The notes: a model not told the origin generated them from the letters alone. A stretch of 64,000 nt of DNA from Actinophytocola sp044466355 (GCF_044466355.1 NZ_JBITMQ010000013.1:248001-312000); one strand, 5' to 3'; counted from the stretch's first letter, positions 50,035 through 59,589 are shown. Translations and numbers: made by a program.

Positions 50035-50748
50035 GTGGACACGAAGAGTCTGCGCGTCGAGCTGAAGGACGCCGACGAGGACAAGGGCGAGGTGACCGCG
50101 GTCTTCTCGACCCTCGACGTCGAGGACAAGCACGGCGACGTCACGCTGAAGGGCGCGTTCGAGGACGGCGCCGAGGTGCTGATCTCGGCGTACCAGCATG
50201 AGAGCTGGATGGGTTCGCTGCCAGTCGGCAAGGGTGTCATCCGGGAGACCAAGACCGAGGCCGTGTTCAACGGCAAGTTCTGGCTGGACACCCAGACGGG
50301 TGCTGACCACTTCCGCGCCGTCAAGCACGCGGGTGACCTCATGGAGTGGAGCTACGGCTACGACGTCGTGAAGGCGTCCTTCGGGGAGCATGAGGACCGG
50401 TCGGTCCGTTTCCTCGAGAAGCTGAAGGTCCACGAGGTGTCCCCGGTGCTCATCGGTGCCGGAGTCAACACACGCACGCTGGCGACCAAGAGCGCCGGCA
50501 TGAAGTTCACCGATGAGGGCCTGGCGGTCGTGGCCGCCGTGGAGTCCTACATCGATCGCGCCGCGGACGTCATGGCGAAGCGGCAGGAGAAGGGCAAGGC
50601 CCTGGGTGCGGAGAGCACCGAGGTGACCGAGCGCGTGCACGCCGCCCTGAAGCGGCTGGCCGAACTGCTCGACGCCGAGCCCACCCCCGAGAACGAGGCC
50701 GACATCGCGCGGGAGATCGCGCGACTCGCGGCCTTCGAACTCGGCTGA
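50035..50748 (+). CDS. HK97-family prohead protease (S78)
   Basis: This protease cleaves the capsid scaffold (delta) domain during maturation. The 237-residue protein has the S78 motif F-S-T-L-D-V-E-D-K-H-G-D with the active-site His near residue 35, and M-E-W-S-Y-G-Y-D-V with the active Ser near residue 104. The long C-terminal helical tail may act as scaffold. GTG start. Confidence 0.9.
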   Translation: MDTKSLRVELKDADEDKGEVTAVFSTLDVEDKHGDVTLKGAFEDGAEVLISAYQHESWMGSLPVGKGVIRETKTEAVFNGKFWLDTQTGADHFRAVKHAGDLMEWSYGYDVVKASFGEHEDRSVRFLEKLKVHEVSPVLIGAGVNTRTLATKSAGMKFTDEGLAVVAAVESYIDRAADVMAKRQEKGKALGAESTEVTERVHAALKRLAELLDAEPTPENEADIAREIARLAAFELG

Positions 50749-50780
50749 CCACTTCCAATACGCCTGTCCAAGGAGGACAC

Positions 50781-52013
50781 GTGGCATTCAAGAAGCTGGA
50801 CGACGTCCAGTCCGCGATCACGGAGAAGTCGAAGACGCTGCACGCGGTGTTCGACGAGGCCGGCCCGGAGATGGACCTCGACAAGGTCAAGACGCTGTCG
50901 GGTGACTCCCGCGCCAAGGCCGCCGAGATCCGCAAGATGAACGACGAGCTGACGGACCTCGGCAAGCAGCGCGACGACCTGCTCGCCGTGCAGAAGGCCG
51001 CCGACGCCGCCCGCGAGCAGAAGGGCCAGGATGGCCCGGGCGAGCGCGAGGACCGCCGCCCCGACCGTGACCGCGAGTACAAGTCGTTCGGTCAGCGGTT
51101 CATCGAGTCCGCACAGTACAAGGCGTGGACCCCCAACTCGGGCGAGCTGAAGACCACGCACATCGACGTCGAGCTGAAGACGCTGTTCCAGCGCACCGAC
51201 GGTTGGTCCCCCGAGGTCCTCCGGTCGGGCCGGGTGGTGCCGATCGCGACCACGCCGATCGACGTGCTGGACCTGTTCCCGGTCGTGACGACCAGTCAGT
51301 CCGCGAACAAGTACATGCAGGAGACCGTCTACACCAACAACGCGGCCGAGCTCGCCGAGGCGGGACTCTACCCCGAGTCCGCGTTCAAGGTCGTCGAGGT
51401 CACTGACCCGATCCAGAAGATCGGTAACTCCCTGCCGATCACGGACGAGCAGCTCGAGGACGAGAGCCAGGCGAAGTCCTACGTCGAGGGCCGTCTGCTC
51501 TTCGGTCTGCGCCAGCGGCTGAACACGCAGGTCCTCGTCGGCAACGGCACCTCGCCGAACCTGCGCGGTCTGCTCAACGTCGTGGGCATCCAGACCCAGG
51601 CCAAGGGTACCGACCCGGTGCCGGACGCCGTGTACAAGGCGATGGTCAAGGTGATGACCGGGACCGGCCAGGCCGTGCCCAACGCGTACGTGACCAACCC
51701 GCTGGACTGGCAGGAAGTCCGACTGCTGCGCACCGCCGACGGCATCTACATCTGGGGCTCGCCCTCGGAGGCCGGGCCGGACCGCATCTGGGGCCTGCAG
51801 GTCGCGCTCGCGCAGGGCCTGACCGAGAACACCGGTGTGGTCGGCGACTTCGCCAACTTCGCCGAGCTGGTGGCCCGTCGCGGCGTCGAGCTGAAGACGA
51901 CCGACTCGCACGCCGACGACTTCCTCAACGGCAAGCAGCGCATCCGCGCCGACGTGCGCGTGGGCGTCACCTTCTACCGCCCGACCGCGTTCGCGACGGT
52001 CACCGGCATCTGA
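50781..52013 (+). CDS. Major capsid protein, HK97 fold
   Basis: The 410-residue protein has an N-terminal coiled-coil delta domain (about 1-90, rich in K/E and R-K-M-N-D-E-L-T-D-L) that the protease should remove before F-G-Q-R-F-I-E-S. After that comes the HK97 capsid core with L-D-L-F-P-V-V-T, E-A-G-L-Y-P-E and I-G-N-S-L-P-I-T. GTG start preceded by AAGGAGG. Confidence 0.92.
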   Translation: MAFKKLDDVQSAITEKSKTLHAVFDEAGPEMDLDKVKTLSGDSRAKAAEIRKMNDELTDLGKQRDDLLAVQKAADAAREQKGQDGPGEREDRRPDRDREYKSFGQRFIESAQYKAWTPNSGELKTTHIDVELKTLFQRTDGWSPEVLRSGRVVPIATTPIDVLDLFPVVTTSQSANKYMQETVYTNNAAELAEAGLYPESAFKVVEVTDPIQKIGNSLPITDEQLEDESQAKSYVEGRLLFGLRQRLNTQVLVGNGTSPNLRGLLNVVGIQTQAKGTDPVPDAVYKAMVKVMTGTGQAVPNAYVTNPLDWQEVRLLRTADGIYIWGSPSEAGPDRIWGLQVALAQGLTENTGVVGDFANFAELVARRGVELKTTDSHADDFLNGKQRIRADVRVGVTFYRPTAFATVTGI

Positions 52014-52079
52014 TCCTCCGGCCCCGGGCTGTCTCCTGCCGACGGTCCGGGGCCGGACCCCAGTCCCGAAAGGACACTC

Positions 52080-52292
52080 ATGGCTGTCATCGAGCCCGGC
52101 AAGGTTATCCCGGGCGCCGGTCTGGACGCGCCGCTGCGCAACGCGGGCGCCCCGACCGTCAACGTGACGTTCCTCGGGGTGGCGGTGGTCGGCTCGCTGT
52201 TGATCGACACGACCAACGGCAAGCTCTACATCTGCACCGCGACGAACGGGACGTCCACCATCACCTGGACCGTCGTGGGGACGCAGGTCTGA
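52080..52292 (+). CDS. Hypothetical structural phage protein, 70 residues
   Basis: This small beta-rich protein lies right after the capsid (V-T-F-L-G-V-A-V-V-G-S-L-L-I-D and K-L-Y-I-C-T-A). Position and composition suggest a capsid decoration or head protein, which is inference. GAAAGGA precedes the ATG. Confidence 0.6.
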   Translation: MAVIEPGKVIPGAGLDAPLRNAGAPTVNVTFLGVAVVGSLLIDTTNGKLYICTATNGTSTITWTVVGTQV

Positions 52293-52486
52293 TGCCGGAC
52301 GGAAAGCGCCTGTGGCGCACCGCTGACGGCGGCCTGGTCGAGGACGGGCACCCCGCCGCGGTCTCGCTGGCGTATGGCGCGGACGACGCGCTGTCCCCCG
52401 AGGACGCCGCCGCGCTCGCCGAGCAGAAGGCCGCGAAGCCCGCCGCCAACAAGGCCCGCCGACCCGCCGAGAACAAGGGACGCTGA
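52292..52486 (+). CDS. Hypothetical phage protein, 64 residues
   Basis: An ATG sharing a base with the previous stop encodes a small protein with a beta-type N terminus (R-L-W-R-T-A-D-G-G-L-V-E) and a Lys/Ala-rich tail. Proteins of this shape lie between capsid and head-tail genes in actinophages. Function unknown. Confidence 0.55.
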   Translation: MPDGKRLWRTADGGLVEDGHPAAVSLAYGADDALSPEDAAALAEQKAAKPAANKARRPAENKGR

Positions 52487-52488
52487 GC

Positions 52489-53112
52489 ATGGCCACCCTC
52501 GACGTGCTGACCCTGGCCGAAGGCAAGGCCGCCGTGAAGCAGACCGCCACCACCGCCAGCGATGACGAGATCAAGCGGTGGATCACCGCCGTGTCGCTGC
52601 GGCTGGATGAGCTGGTCGGCCCGGTGGTACGCCGCGCGGTCACGGACGAACTCGACGGGGGTGACTGCTCCGTCTTCCTCACCAAGTACCCAGTCGCCTC
52701 GATCACCTCGGTCAAGGAGTACGACCGGGACGGTACGGAGACGGTGCTCACCGCGGAGACCAACCCGGTCAAGCCCGCCGACGGCTACCGGACCCGGAAG
52801 TACTCCGGCGACCCGACCCTGCTCGGCAACGAGCTGCTGCGCCGGGACACCGGCTACGCCGCCGAGTTCGCCGCGGGCGAGGGCAACGTCGTGGTCGAGT
52901 ACACCGCCGGTCGGTTCGCCACCACGGCCGACGTCGACGAGCGGTTCAAGGCCGCCGCCAAGCTGATGATGAAGAACGTCTGGCGGTCGGAGATGACCGC
53001 GACACAGAACGTCGACGAGTACGACGTGCCGCAGTCCAACTTCCCGACCTACGTGATCAGCAAGGCCGTGAAGGACCTGTTCCCGGGCGAGCTGCAGGGG
53101 CACTACCTGTGA
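52489..53112 (+). CDS. Head-tail connector / adaptor protein (gp6-like)
   Basis: The 207-residue protein begins with a helical bundle typical of gp6-type adaptors (L-A-E-G-K-A-A-V-K-Q-T ... D-E-I-K-R-W-I-T-A-V-S-L-R-L-D). It then has V-E-Y-T-A-G and a helical segment with A-A-K-L-M-M-K-N-V-W. Adaptors connect the portal to the tail. It lies in the expected order. Confidence 0.75.
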   Translation: MATLDVLTLAEGKAAVKQTATTASDDEIKRWITAVSLRLDELVGPVVRRAVTDELDGGDCSVFLTKYPVASITSVKEYDRDGTETVLTAETNPVKPADGYRTRKYSGDPTLLGNELLRRDTGYAAEFAAGEGNVVVEYTAGRFATTADVDERFKAAAKLMMKNVWRSEMTATQNVDEYDVPQSNFPTYVISKAVKDLFPGELQGHYL

Positions 53113-53558
53113 GCGGCGCGGGAACGAGTCTGATCGCGTTCAAGACCGCGCTGGTCGACCGGCTCGGCGAGCGCCCCGGACTCGCGGGTGTCGCCGTGTT
53201 GTATGCGCGGTCCGATGTGGATTCTCTGCCTGACGAGGCCATCTGGCTGGAGAAGGCCGAGACCGAGTCGCTGGAGTTCCCCGCGTTCCGGCCGACCAAG
53301 ATGGAGCTGCAGGAGGTCTACGACCTCGACGTCACGGTCCAGGTCCGGCTGACGCAGGGCCAGACCCAGCGGCAGGCCGACGCCCGCGCGCTCGAGCTTC
53401 TCGCCGAGCTGCAGCAGCAGCTGGCCGAGGCTCCGCAGCTCTGCGACGACATCCAGTGGGCGAAGCCCGAGAGCTGGAAGTACCACGGCGGCCAGCTCGA
53501 CTCGGGCCACGGCTGCCGCTTCGACATCGTCGTCCGCGTCCACGCGCGGATGGAATGA
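53109..53558 (+). CDS. Putative head-tail joining / tail terminator protein
   Basis: The 149-residue product alternates helices and strands like tail-terminator proteins (L-I-A-F-K-T-A-L-V-D-R-L ... D-L-D-V-T-V-Q-V-R) and ends in a beta hairpin (F-D-I-V-V-R-V-H). Its position before the tail-tube gene supports this. GTG start with 4-base overlap. Confidence 0.65.
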   Translation: MSGAGTSLIAFKTALVDRLGERPGLAGVAVLYARSDVDSLPDEAIWLEKAETESLEFPAFRPTKMELQEVYDLDVTVQVRLTQGQTQRQADARALELLAELQQQLAEAPQLCDDIQWAKPESWKYHGGQLDSGHGCRFDIVVRVHARME

Positions 53559-53575
53559 CCCAAGGAGATACCAAC

Positions 53576-53758
53576 ATGCGCGTGGTCTACGTAGGACCGC
53601 ACGACGCCGTCGAGGTGCCCGAGCTGGGCCTCGTCGTGCGCCGGGGCGAGCCGGTCGAGGTGCTCGACGGCGACGCCGAACAGCTGCTGAAGCAGGACGT
53701 CTGGGACGCCGCTCCCGCCGCGAAGGCTCCGGCCGCCAAGAAGGGGAGTGACGCCTGA
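53576..53758 (+). CDS. Small tail-region phage protein, 60 residues
   Basis: AAGGAG precedes the ATG. The beta-rich N terminus (M-R-V-V-Y-V-G-P-H-D-A-V-E-V-P) is followed by a Lys/Ala tail. Similar short proteins precede tail-tube genes in many actinophages. Function unknown. Confidence 0.6.
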   Translation: MRVVYVGPHDAVEVPELGLVVRRGEPVEVLDGDAEQLLKQDVWDAAPAAKAPAAKKGSDA

Positions 53759-54729
53759 TGGCTGTCAGCGACAAGGCGCAGCTGGGCGCCAAGACCGAGA
53801 CGACCTACGGCACCAGCGCCGCGCCGGTCGACAAGTTCTTCGACTTCGTGTCGGAGTCCGCCGCGTTCGAGCAGACCCGAATCGAGTCATCCAGCCTCCG
53901 AGCACAGTCCCGCGTGATCACCACGGACAACTGGGCGCTGGGCAGCCAGTCCGTGTCGGGTGACTTCGACATGGAGCTGCGGCCGAAGGGGCAGGCGTTC
54001 TGGCTGGCGCACGCAATCGGAACCGCGGTCACCTCGCAGCCCGACGCCGCCGGCAACCCGACGGTGTACCTGCACACGATCACCCCAGCCGCGCTCCCGC
54101 AATCGTTCACACTGCAGATCGCGAAGCCGGACATCGCCGACACGGCGCACCCGTTCACGTACACGGGCTGCCGGGTCAGCGACTGGGAGCTGACCTGCGA
54201 GGTCGACTCGTTCGCGCACCTGAAGCTGTCCTTCCTCGGACAGGCCGAGTCCACGGCGACCGCGCTGGCTGTCGCGTCCTACCCGACGGGCAACAAGCCG
54301 TACACGTTCGTGCAGGGCACGATCACGGTGGCGGGGTCGGCCGCGAAGGTGAAGTCGTTGTCGCTGCAGGGGGCCAACAACCTCACTGACGACCGGGTCT
54401 TCCTCGGCTCGACGCTCCGGGACCGCCCGGAGGAGAACGCGCTGCGGGAGTACACCGGGTCGCTGGAGGCCGAGTTCAACGGGCTCACCCAGTACAACCG
54501 GTTCGTCCAGGGTACCGAGGCCGAGGTCGTGCTGCTGTTCGAGGGCGCGACGATCTCCTCGACGTACAAGTACCAGTGCAAGATCACGATGAACGTGCGG
54601 TTCGACGGGGAGACCCCGAAGGTCGGCGGCCCGGAGATCGTGCAGGCACCGATGCCGTACAAGGTCATCAACAACGGGACGACCTCGATCAAGGTCGAGT
54701 ACCAGACCACGGACACCACCGCGGCCTGA
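53758..54729 (+). CDS. Major tail (tube) protein
   Basis: The 323-residue protein is beta-rich with F-D-M-E-L-R-P-K-G-Q-A-F-W and a C-terminal domain of about 100 residues (F-N-G-L-T-Q-Y-N-R-F ... V-E-Y-Q-T-T-D). The product and position match phage tail tube proteins that stack into the siphovirus tail. The ATG shares a base with the previous stop. Confidence 0.8.
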   Translation: MAVSDKAQLGAKTETTYGTSAAPVDKFFDFVSESAAFEQTRIESSSLRAQSRVITTDNWALGSQSVSGDFDMELRPKGQAFWLAHAIGTAVTSQPDAAGNPTVYLHTITPAALPQSFTLQIAKPDIADTAHPFTYTGCRVSDWELTCEVDSFAHLKLSFLGQAESTATALAVASYPTGNKPYTFVQGTITVAGSAAKVKSLSLQGANNLTDDRVFLGSTLRDRPEENALREYTGSLEAEFNGLTQYNRFVQGTEAEVVLLFEGATISSTYKYQCKITMNVRFDGETPKVGGPEIVQAPMPYKVINNGTTSIKVEYQTTDTTAA

Positions 54730-54748
54730 CGCGTCGAGGGGGGCCCGC

Positions 54749-55159
54749 ATGATCGATGTGTCGAAGACGTCCATCGACGACATGCGGGCCCTCCTCCGCG
54801 AGATCAAGAAGCTGGCCCCGGAGACCCGGAAGAAGCTGCAACGCAAGCTCCGCGCGTCCGTGAACAAGACCGCCGCGAAGATCCGCACCAAGCAGCCCAA
54901 GCAGTCTGGGTTGCTGCGGCGCCGGACCCGCGCGGGCGCACGGGCTGGCCGGGCCGAGATCCGCGCGCGGGCACCGTACTCGCGCATCGTCGAGCGCGGC
55001 GGCAAGCACCCCGTGTTCGGCGAGAAGGACAAGGCGAAGTGGGTCTACCAGGAGCCGCAGCCCGCCATCTTCCCGACGGTGGTCGAGGACCAGCCCACCT
55101 ACTTCAACGACGCCAACCGGGCCCTTGCTGAGGCCCTGAGGGAGATCAAATTCCAATGA
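54749..55159 (+). CDS. Putative neck / tail completion protein
   Basis: The 136-residue basic protein begins with a long helix (S-I-D-D-M-R-A-L-L-R-E-I-K-K-L) and continues with R-A-P-Y-S-R-I-V-E-R-G-G-K-H-P, as in HK97 gp10-like neck proteins. Finding it after the tube gene is slightly out of order, so the label is tentative. Confidence 0.6.
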   Translation: MIDVSKTSIDDMRALLREIKKLAPETRKKLQRKLRASVNKTAAKIRTKQPKQSGLLRRRTRAGARAGRAEIRARAPYSRIVERGGKHPVFGEKDKAKWVYQEPQPAIFPTVVEDQPTYFNDANRALAEALREIKFQ

Positions 55160-55437
55160 CCCCGCGCAAGGCAGGCGCGGCCGACAAGGGCCGTGTGACC
55201 GTGGACATGAACGACCTCACATGCTCGGAGATCGAGCAGGTTGAGGACCTCATCGACGCGTCGATCGTGTCCGTGATGGACCCGAACGGTAGGCAGGGCA
55301 AGGCGATGCGCGCGCTTGGCTTCGTCGTCGCAAAGCGCACCAACCCGGAGCTGACCTACGAGCAGGCCGGTGACCTGCGGGTTTTTTTCAAGATGCCGAG
55401 CCCGGCCAGCGAGAAGGACAGCGCGACCGGCTCCTGA
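55156..55437 (+). CDS. Tail assembly chaperone, short form (gpG-like)
   Basis: The 93-residue product is helical and acidic (E-I-E-Q-V-E-D-L-I-D-A-S-I) and sits between tail tube and tape measure, the invariant place for tail assembly chaperones. Near its end the frame crosses GTT TTT TTC, a T-TTT-TTC slippery site, leading to a longer -1 product. The ATG overlaps the previous stop. Confidence 0.8.
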   Translation: MTPRKAGAADKGRVTVDMNDLTCSEIEQVEDLIDASIVSVMDPNGRQGKAMRALGFVVAKRTNPELTYEQAGDLRVFFKMPSPASEKDSATGS

Positions 55438-55577
55438 CCAGCGTCACCCTCACCCGCCACTTCGGACTGTCCCTTTCGGACGTTCGTAGCTTGCGGCAGT
55501 GGGAGGTCCAGGCACTGCTTGACCTGCGCGACAAAGAACTCACCGCCGCGGCGCGGGCACAGCAGCAGAGGAGGTAG
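55383..55577 (+). CDS. -1 frameshift extension of the tail assembly chaperone (gpGT-like)
   Basis: Slippage of one base back on T-TTT-TTC (55383-55389) puts ribosomes in the -1 frame. That frame is open from there to TAG at 55575-55577, three bases before the tape-measure start. The extension reads Q-D-A-E-P-G-Q-R and later L-L-T-S-V-T-L-T-R-H-F-G-L-S and W-E-V-Q-A-L-L-D-L-R-D-K-E, as in phage T-type extensions. The full fusion starting at 55156 is about 140 residues. Confidence 0.8.
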   Translation, partial: FFQDAEPGQREGQRDRLLTSVTLTRHFGLSLSDVRSLRQWEVQALLDLRDKELTAAARAQQQRR

Positions 55578-55579
55578 CG

Positions 55580-58500
55580 GTGGCTAGCTCCCAGCGCGAC
55601 GTGGTGGTCCGGTTCCTCGCGAACACGCAGCAGCTGGACAAGGGCGGCAAGGCCGCCGAGGGTCGGCTGCAGGGGATCGCCACCAGCCTGCAGGGAATCG
55701 CCGCGCTCGGCGCCGTCGTCGCCGGTGTGAACTTCTTCAAGACCGCGATCGACGAGGCACGCGACGCCGAGCGCACCGGCCGCAAGACCGAGGCCGTGCT
55801 GCGGTCGACGGGGCAGCAGGCGCACGTCACCGCGGACCAGGTCGGCGAGCTGGCGGAGTCGCTGTCCAATAAGGCCGGTGTCGACGACGAGGTCATCCAG
55901 CAGGGCGAGAACGTCCTGCTCACCTTCACCAAGATCCGCAACGAGGTCGGCGAAGGTAACAACATCTTCGACCAGACGACCGCCGTCTCGCTGGACATGG
56001 CCGCCGCGCTGGACCGGACCGGCGACGCCGGAGCCTCGCTGCAGGAAAACATCATCCGCGTCGGCAAGGCGCTCAACGACCCGATCAGGGGGCTCACCGC
56101 CCTGACCAAGGTCGGCGTCAGCTTCACCGAGCAGCAGCGCGCACAGGTCACCGCGCTGGTCGAGTCGGGCGACATCCTCGGCGCGCAGAAGATCATCCTT
56201 CGCGAGCTGCAGACCGAGTTCGGCGGGATGGCCGAGGCGTCCGCGGACTCGACCGACAAGGCGATCGTCAGCTGGGGCAACCTCGCCGAGTCCGTCGGCA
56301 TGAAGGTCATGCCCGCCGTGAACGCGGTGTCTGACTGGGCGCTGCGCACTGGCGTTCCCGCGCTGGGCAGTGTGGCCGACACGGTCGGGGACGTCGTGAT
56401 CCCCGCGTTCGGCGGCCTGGTGTCGGTGGTCAAGGACGTCATCGAGCTGTGGCAGGACCTGCCGTCACCGGTGCAGAACGCCGCAATCGCCATGGGCCTG
56501 TGGGCCGTGGCGGGCGGCCGGGTGCAGAGCATGCTCGCCCCGCTCCGTTCCGGAACGCGCGGCTTCGGCGACGACGTTCGCACGGCGATGGGCGCGTTCG
56601 ACGTGAACCGGGTGACCGGCACGTTCATGGCGCTGGAGGAGCGCCTGCCGGTCGTCGGCCGGATGGGCGAGTCGTTCCGTCGGGCGCGCGGCGACGTGTC
56701 CACCTTCGGCTCGACCATGAAGGGCGTCGGCGCCGCCGGGTTCACCGGCATGCGCGCGGCGGCCGGCGGGTTGATGGGCATCCTCGGCGGGCCGTTCGGG
56801 CTCGCGCTGGCTGGCGTCACCGCGGCTGTGTCGCTGTTCACGAGCAGCAACGCCGAGGCGGAGGCGCAGCAGCAAGCGTTCGCGGACGCCTCCAAGGATG
56901 TGGCCAAGGTTCTCCAGGAGGAGAACAACGCGCTCAACGAGAAGACCCGCACAGCGGGCGCCGCGGCGCTGGAGGAGAAGCGGCTCCTTGAGACGGCTGA
57001 GCAGCACGGCATCAACACGGCCTTGCTTACCGACGCGTACCTCGGCAACAACGAGGCGCGCAAGCAGGTCAACGAGTCCATCCGTGGGCAGATCCAGGCG
57101 CTGAACGATCTTCAAGATGCCGCGCTGGACCCCGATAGCGAGACGTTCGACCCGAACCGGGCTGCCGGATACCAGCGTGAGATCGAGGCCCTGCAGCGGC
57201 TGCAGACGGAGATCGACGGCGCGGTGGGCACGCGGGAGAAGTCGTCGGCCGCGATCGACCGCGAGGCTCGGGCCGCCAGAGAGGCCACCGCCGCGCAGTA
57301 CGGCGTCGCCGGTGCGCAGTCCGCCGCGAGCCAGTCCACCAACCACATGAAGGTGGCGACGGAGGAACTCGGCGGCGAGTACGACGACACGAAGACCGCG
57401 CTAGAGAACCTCACCGAGGCCCTGCGTGCGTACAACGGCGAGGCCATCAACGCGATGGAGGCTGAGGAGCGCTGGTTCGCCACCGAGGATCAGCTCACCG
57501 AGTCGATCAAGCGTAACGGCACCACGCTTGACATCAACACCGAGAAGGGCCGCGAGAACCGGGACAACCTGCAGTCTCGCGCCCAGGCCGCGAAGGACAT
57601 GTTCATCGCCGACCTCAACAACGGGGTGGCGATCGACAAGGCCACGGCCAAGTACCACAAGAACATCGGTCAGCTCAAGGCGTCCGCGGGTCAGATGGGC
57701 CTGAACGAGAAGGCCGCCAACGAGATCATCGACACGTACGGCGCCATCCCGAAGGATGTGTCCACAAAGTTCACGCTCAAGGGTGTGTCCGATGTGGACG
57801 CCAAGCTTAACCGGTACTCGGCGTCGCAGTACCTGCTGTCGCACGGTACGCCGATCACCCCGGCCAACCTGCGCGCCGTGCAGAAGGACCTGAAGATGGG
57901 GTCCTACGCGACGGGCGGCGAGGTCACCGGGCCGGGCTCGGCTACGTCGGACGACATCCTCGCGTGGTTGTCGAACGGCGAGTTCGTCCAGCGTGCCGCC
58001 GCGGTGCAGTACTACGGCCCGGGATTCATGGCCGCGCTGAACGACAAGCAGATCCCGCGCGAGGCGCTGCCGGGCTACGCCAAGGGCGGCGCGGTGACGT
58101 GGCCGTTCGGCATCGACATCTCGAAGACCAAGATCCCGGACCCGATCCAGGCCGCAATCGCTGCGGCCGGAAGCGTCGGCGGCGGTAGCGGGGTGCAGCG
58201 CTGGGCCCCGCTGGTGCTGCAGGTGCTGCGCATGCTCGGCCAGTCGTCCGGGCTGCTGCCGAACGTGCTGCGCCGGATGAACCAGGAGAGCGGCGGCAAC
58301 CCGCGGGCCATCAACCTGTGGGACAGCAACGCCCGCAAGGGCACGCCGTCGATCGGTCTCATGCAGACGATCGGCCCGACCTTCGCCGCGTACGCCGGAC
58401 CGTTCCGGTCGCGAGGGATCTACGACCCGCTGGCCAACATCTACGCGGGCCTGAACTACGCGATCAACCGGTACGGCTCGCTCAAGTACGCGATGGACAA

Positions 58501-58720
58501 GCCGGGCGGGTACCGCAACGGCGGTTGGTTGATGCCGGGCCAGCTGGCCTACAACGAGACCCGCAAGCCCGAGGCCGTCTTCAACGAGCGGCAGCTCAAG
58601 GCGATGGAGCAAGGCGGGCAGACGGTCGAGAAGCACTACCACCTGACCACGATCACGCAGGCCCACCAGATCGACGTGCCGACGCAGTTCGCGCGCATGG
58701 AAGCCATGGAGGTTCTGTGA
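55580..58720 (+). CDS. Tape measure protein with C-terminal lytic transglycosylase-like domain
   Basis: The 1046-residue protein sets tail length. The N-terminal half is helical and Ala/Gly/Thr-rich, with hydrophobic segments at about 385-420 (G-G-L-M-G-I-L-G-G-P-F-G). Near the C terminus (about 880-970) lies an SLT-like domain with catalytic Glu in M-N-Q-E-S-G-G-N-P-R-A-I-N and L-M-Q-T-I-G-P-T-F. It would help open the cell wall at infection. GTG start preceded by AGGAGG. Confidence 0.9.
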   Translation: MASSQRDVVVRFLANTQQLDKGGKAAEGRLQGIATSLQGIAALGAVVAGVNFFKTAIDEARDAERTGRKTEAVLRSTGQQAHVTADQVGELAESLSNKAGVDDEVIQQGENVLLTFTKIRNEVGEGNNIFDQTTAVSLDMAAALDRTGDAGASLQENIIRVGKALNDPIRGLTALTKVGVSFTEQQRAQVTALVESGDILGAQKIILRELQTEFGGMAEASADSTDKAIVSWGNLAESVGMKVMPAVNAVSDWALRTGVPALGSVADTVGDVVIPAFGGLVSVVKDVIELWQDLPSPVQNAAIAMGLWAVAGGRVQSMLAPLRSGTRGFGDDVRTAMGAFDVNRVTGTFMALEERLPVVGRMGESFRRARGDVSTFGSTMKGVGAAGFTGMRAAAGGLMGILGGPFGLALAGVTAAVSLFTSSNAEAEAQQQAFADASKDVAKVLQEENNALNEKTRTAGAAALEEKRLLETAEQHGINTALLTDAYLGNNEARKQVNESIRGQIQALNDLQDAALDPDSETFDPNRAAGYQREIEALQRLQTEIDGAVGTREKSSAAIDREARAAREATAAQYGVAGAQSAASQSTNHMKVATEELGGEYDDTKTALENLTEALRAYNGEAINAMEAEERWFATEDQLTESIKRNGTTLDINTEKGRENRDNLQSRAQAAKDMFIADLNNGVAIDKATAKYHKNIGQLKASAGQMGLNEKAANEIIDTYGAIPKDVSTKFTLKGVSDVDAKLNRYSASQYLLSHGTPITPANLRAVQKDLKMGSYATGGEVTGPGSATSDDILAWLSNGEFVQRAAAVQYYGPGFMAALNDKQIPREALPGYAKGGAVTWPFGIDISKTKIPDPIQAAIAAAGSVGGGSGVQRWAPLVLQVLRMLGQSSGLLPNVLRRMNQESGGNPRAINLWDSNARKGTPSIGLMQTIGPTFAAYAGPFRSRGIYDPLANIYAGLNYAINRYGSLKYAMDKPGGYRNGGWLMPGQLAYNETRKPEAVFNERQLKAMEQGGQTVEKHYHLTTITQAHQIDVPTQFARMEAMEVL

Positions 58721-59589
58721 GCGAGGTTGTGTCGTGGGTCGACGCGGATGGTGAGGTCACAACCCTGCCCGTCGAGTGGCGTGCGCGCGGCCGGTTCATG
58801 CCGAAGGTCATCATCCAGTCGGACAAGGTGCCGGGCCAGGCGGGGTCACGTCCTCGTCAGGTCCGGCACGACGACCACGAGTTCCTGCTGCCGTTGTTCT
58901 GGCAGGCTGCTTCGGACGTCGCGCTGCGCACCGACCTCCGGGACCTCATCCGCAAGATGAACCCGGCCAACGACGACGGCACGCCGCGGTACGGCAAGGT
59001 GCGTGTGGTCAGCCCGGTCGGCGACGTCCGGGAGATCACCTGCCTGTACACGGCAGGGCTTGAGCTGGACGAGACCGTCGACGACGCGTCAGGCCTGACC
59101 TGGCAGCGCGCGGCGGTTTCGTTCCTGGCGCACGACCCGTACTGGTACGACGCGTCGCCGGTGTCGTCGCCGGTGTGGACGATTACCGACACCCCGAACT
59201 TCTTCCCCATCCTGCCTATCAGCCTGACCGCGTCCGAGCTGGTCGTCGCCGAGACGATCACGAACGCGGGCGACGTACAGGCGTGGCCGGTGTGGACGAT
59301 TACCGGGCCGGGCTCGCTGGTGAAGCTGAGCAACCTGAGCACGGGGCAAACGCTGTACTTCCCGTCGCTGTCGCTGGGCATCGGCCAGTTCCTGACGATC
59401 GACACCCGGCCGGGCGTGAAGTCCGTGTTGCTGAACGACGGCACGAACGCGTACTCACTGCTGGAACCAACATCCGCGCTGTGGCCGCTGCGTAGCGGGG
59501 CCAACCAAGTGCGGCTGGAGATGTCAGGTGTGGACGCGACGGACTCCTCGCTGCAGGTGACCTACTACCAGAGGTTCCTTTCGCCATGA
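58717..59589 (+). CDS. Distal tail / minor tail protein
   Basis: The 290-residue product directly follows the tape measure, where distal tail (Dit-like) proteins occur. It has W-V-D-A-D-G-E-V-T-T-L, then a middle domain with F-L-A-H-D-P-Y-W-Y typical of phage distal tail proteins, and a beta-sandwich C terminus. GTG start overlaps the tape measure stop. Confidence 0.75.
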   Translation: MSEVVSWVDADGEVTTLPVEWRARGRFMPKVIIQSDKVPGQAGSRPRQVRHDDHEFLLPLFWQAASDVALRTDLRDLIRKMNPANDDGTPRYGKVRVVSPVGDVREITCLYTAGLELDETVDDASGLTWQRAAVSFLAHDPYWYDASPVSSPVWTITDTPNFFPILPISLTASELVVAETITNAGDVQAWPVWTITGPGSLVKLSNLSTGQTLYFPSLSLGIGQFLTIDTRPGVKSVLLNDGTNAYSLLEPTSALWPLRSGANQVRLEMSGVDATDSSLQVTYYQRFLSP

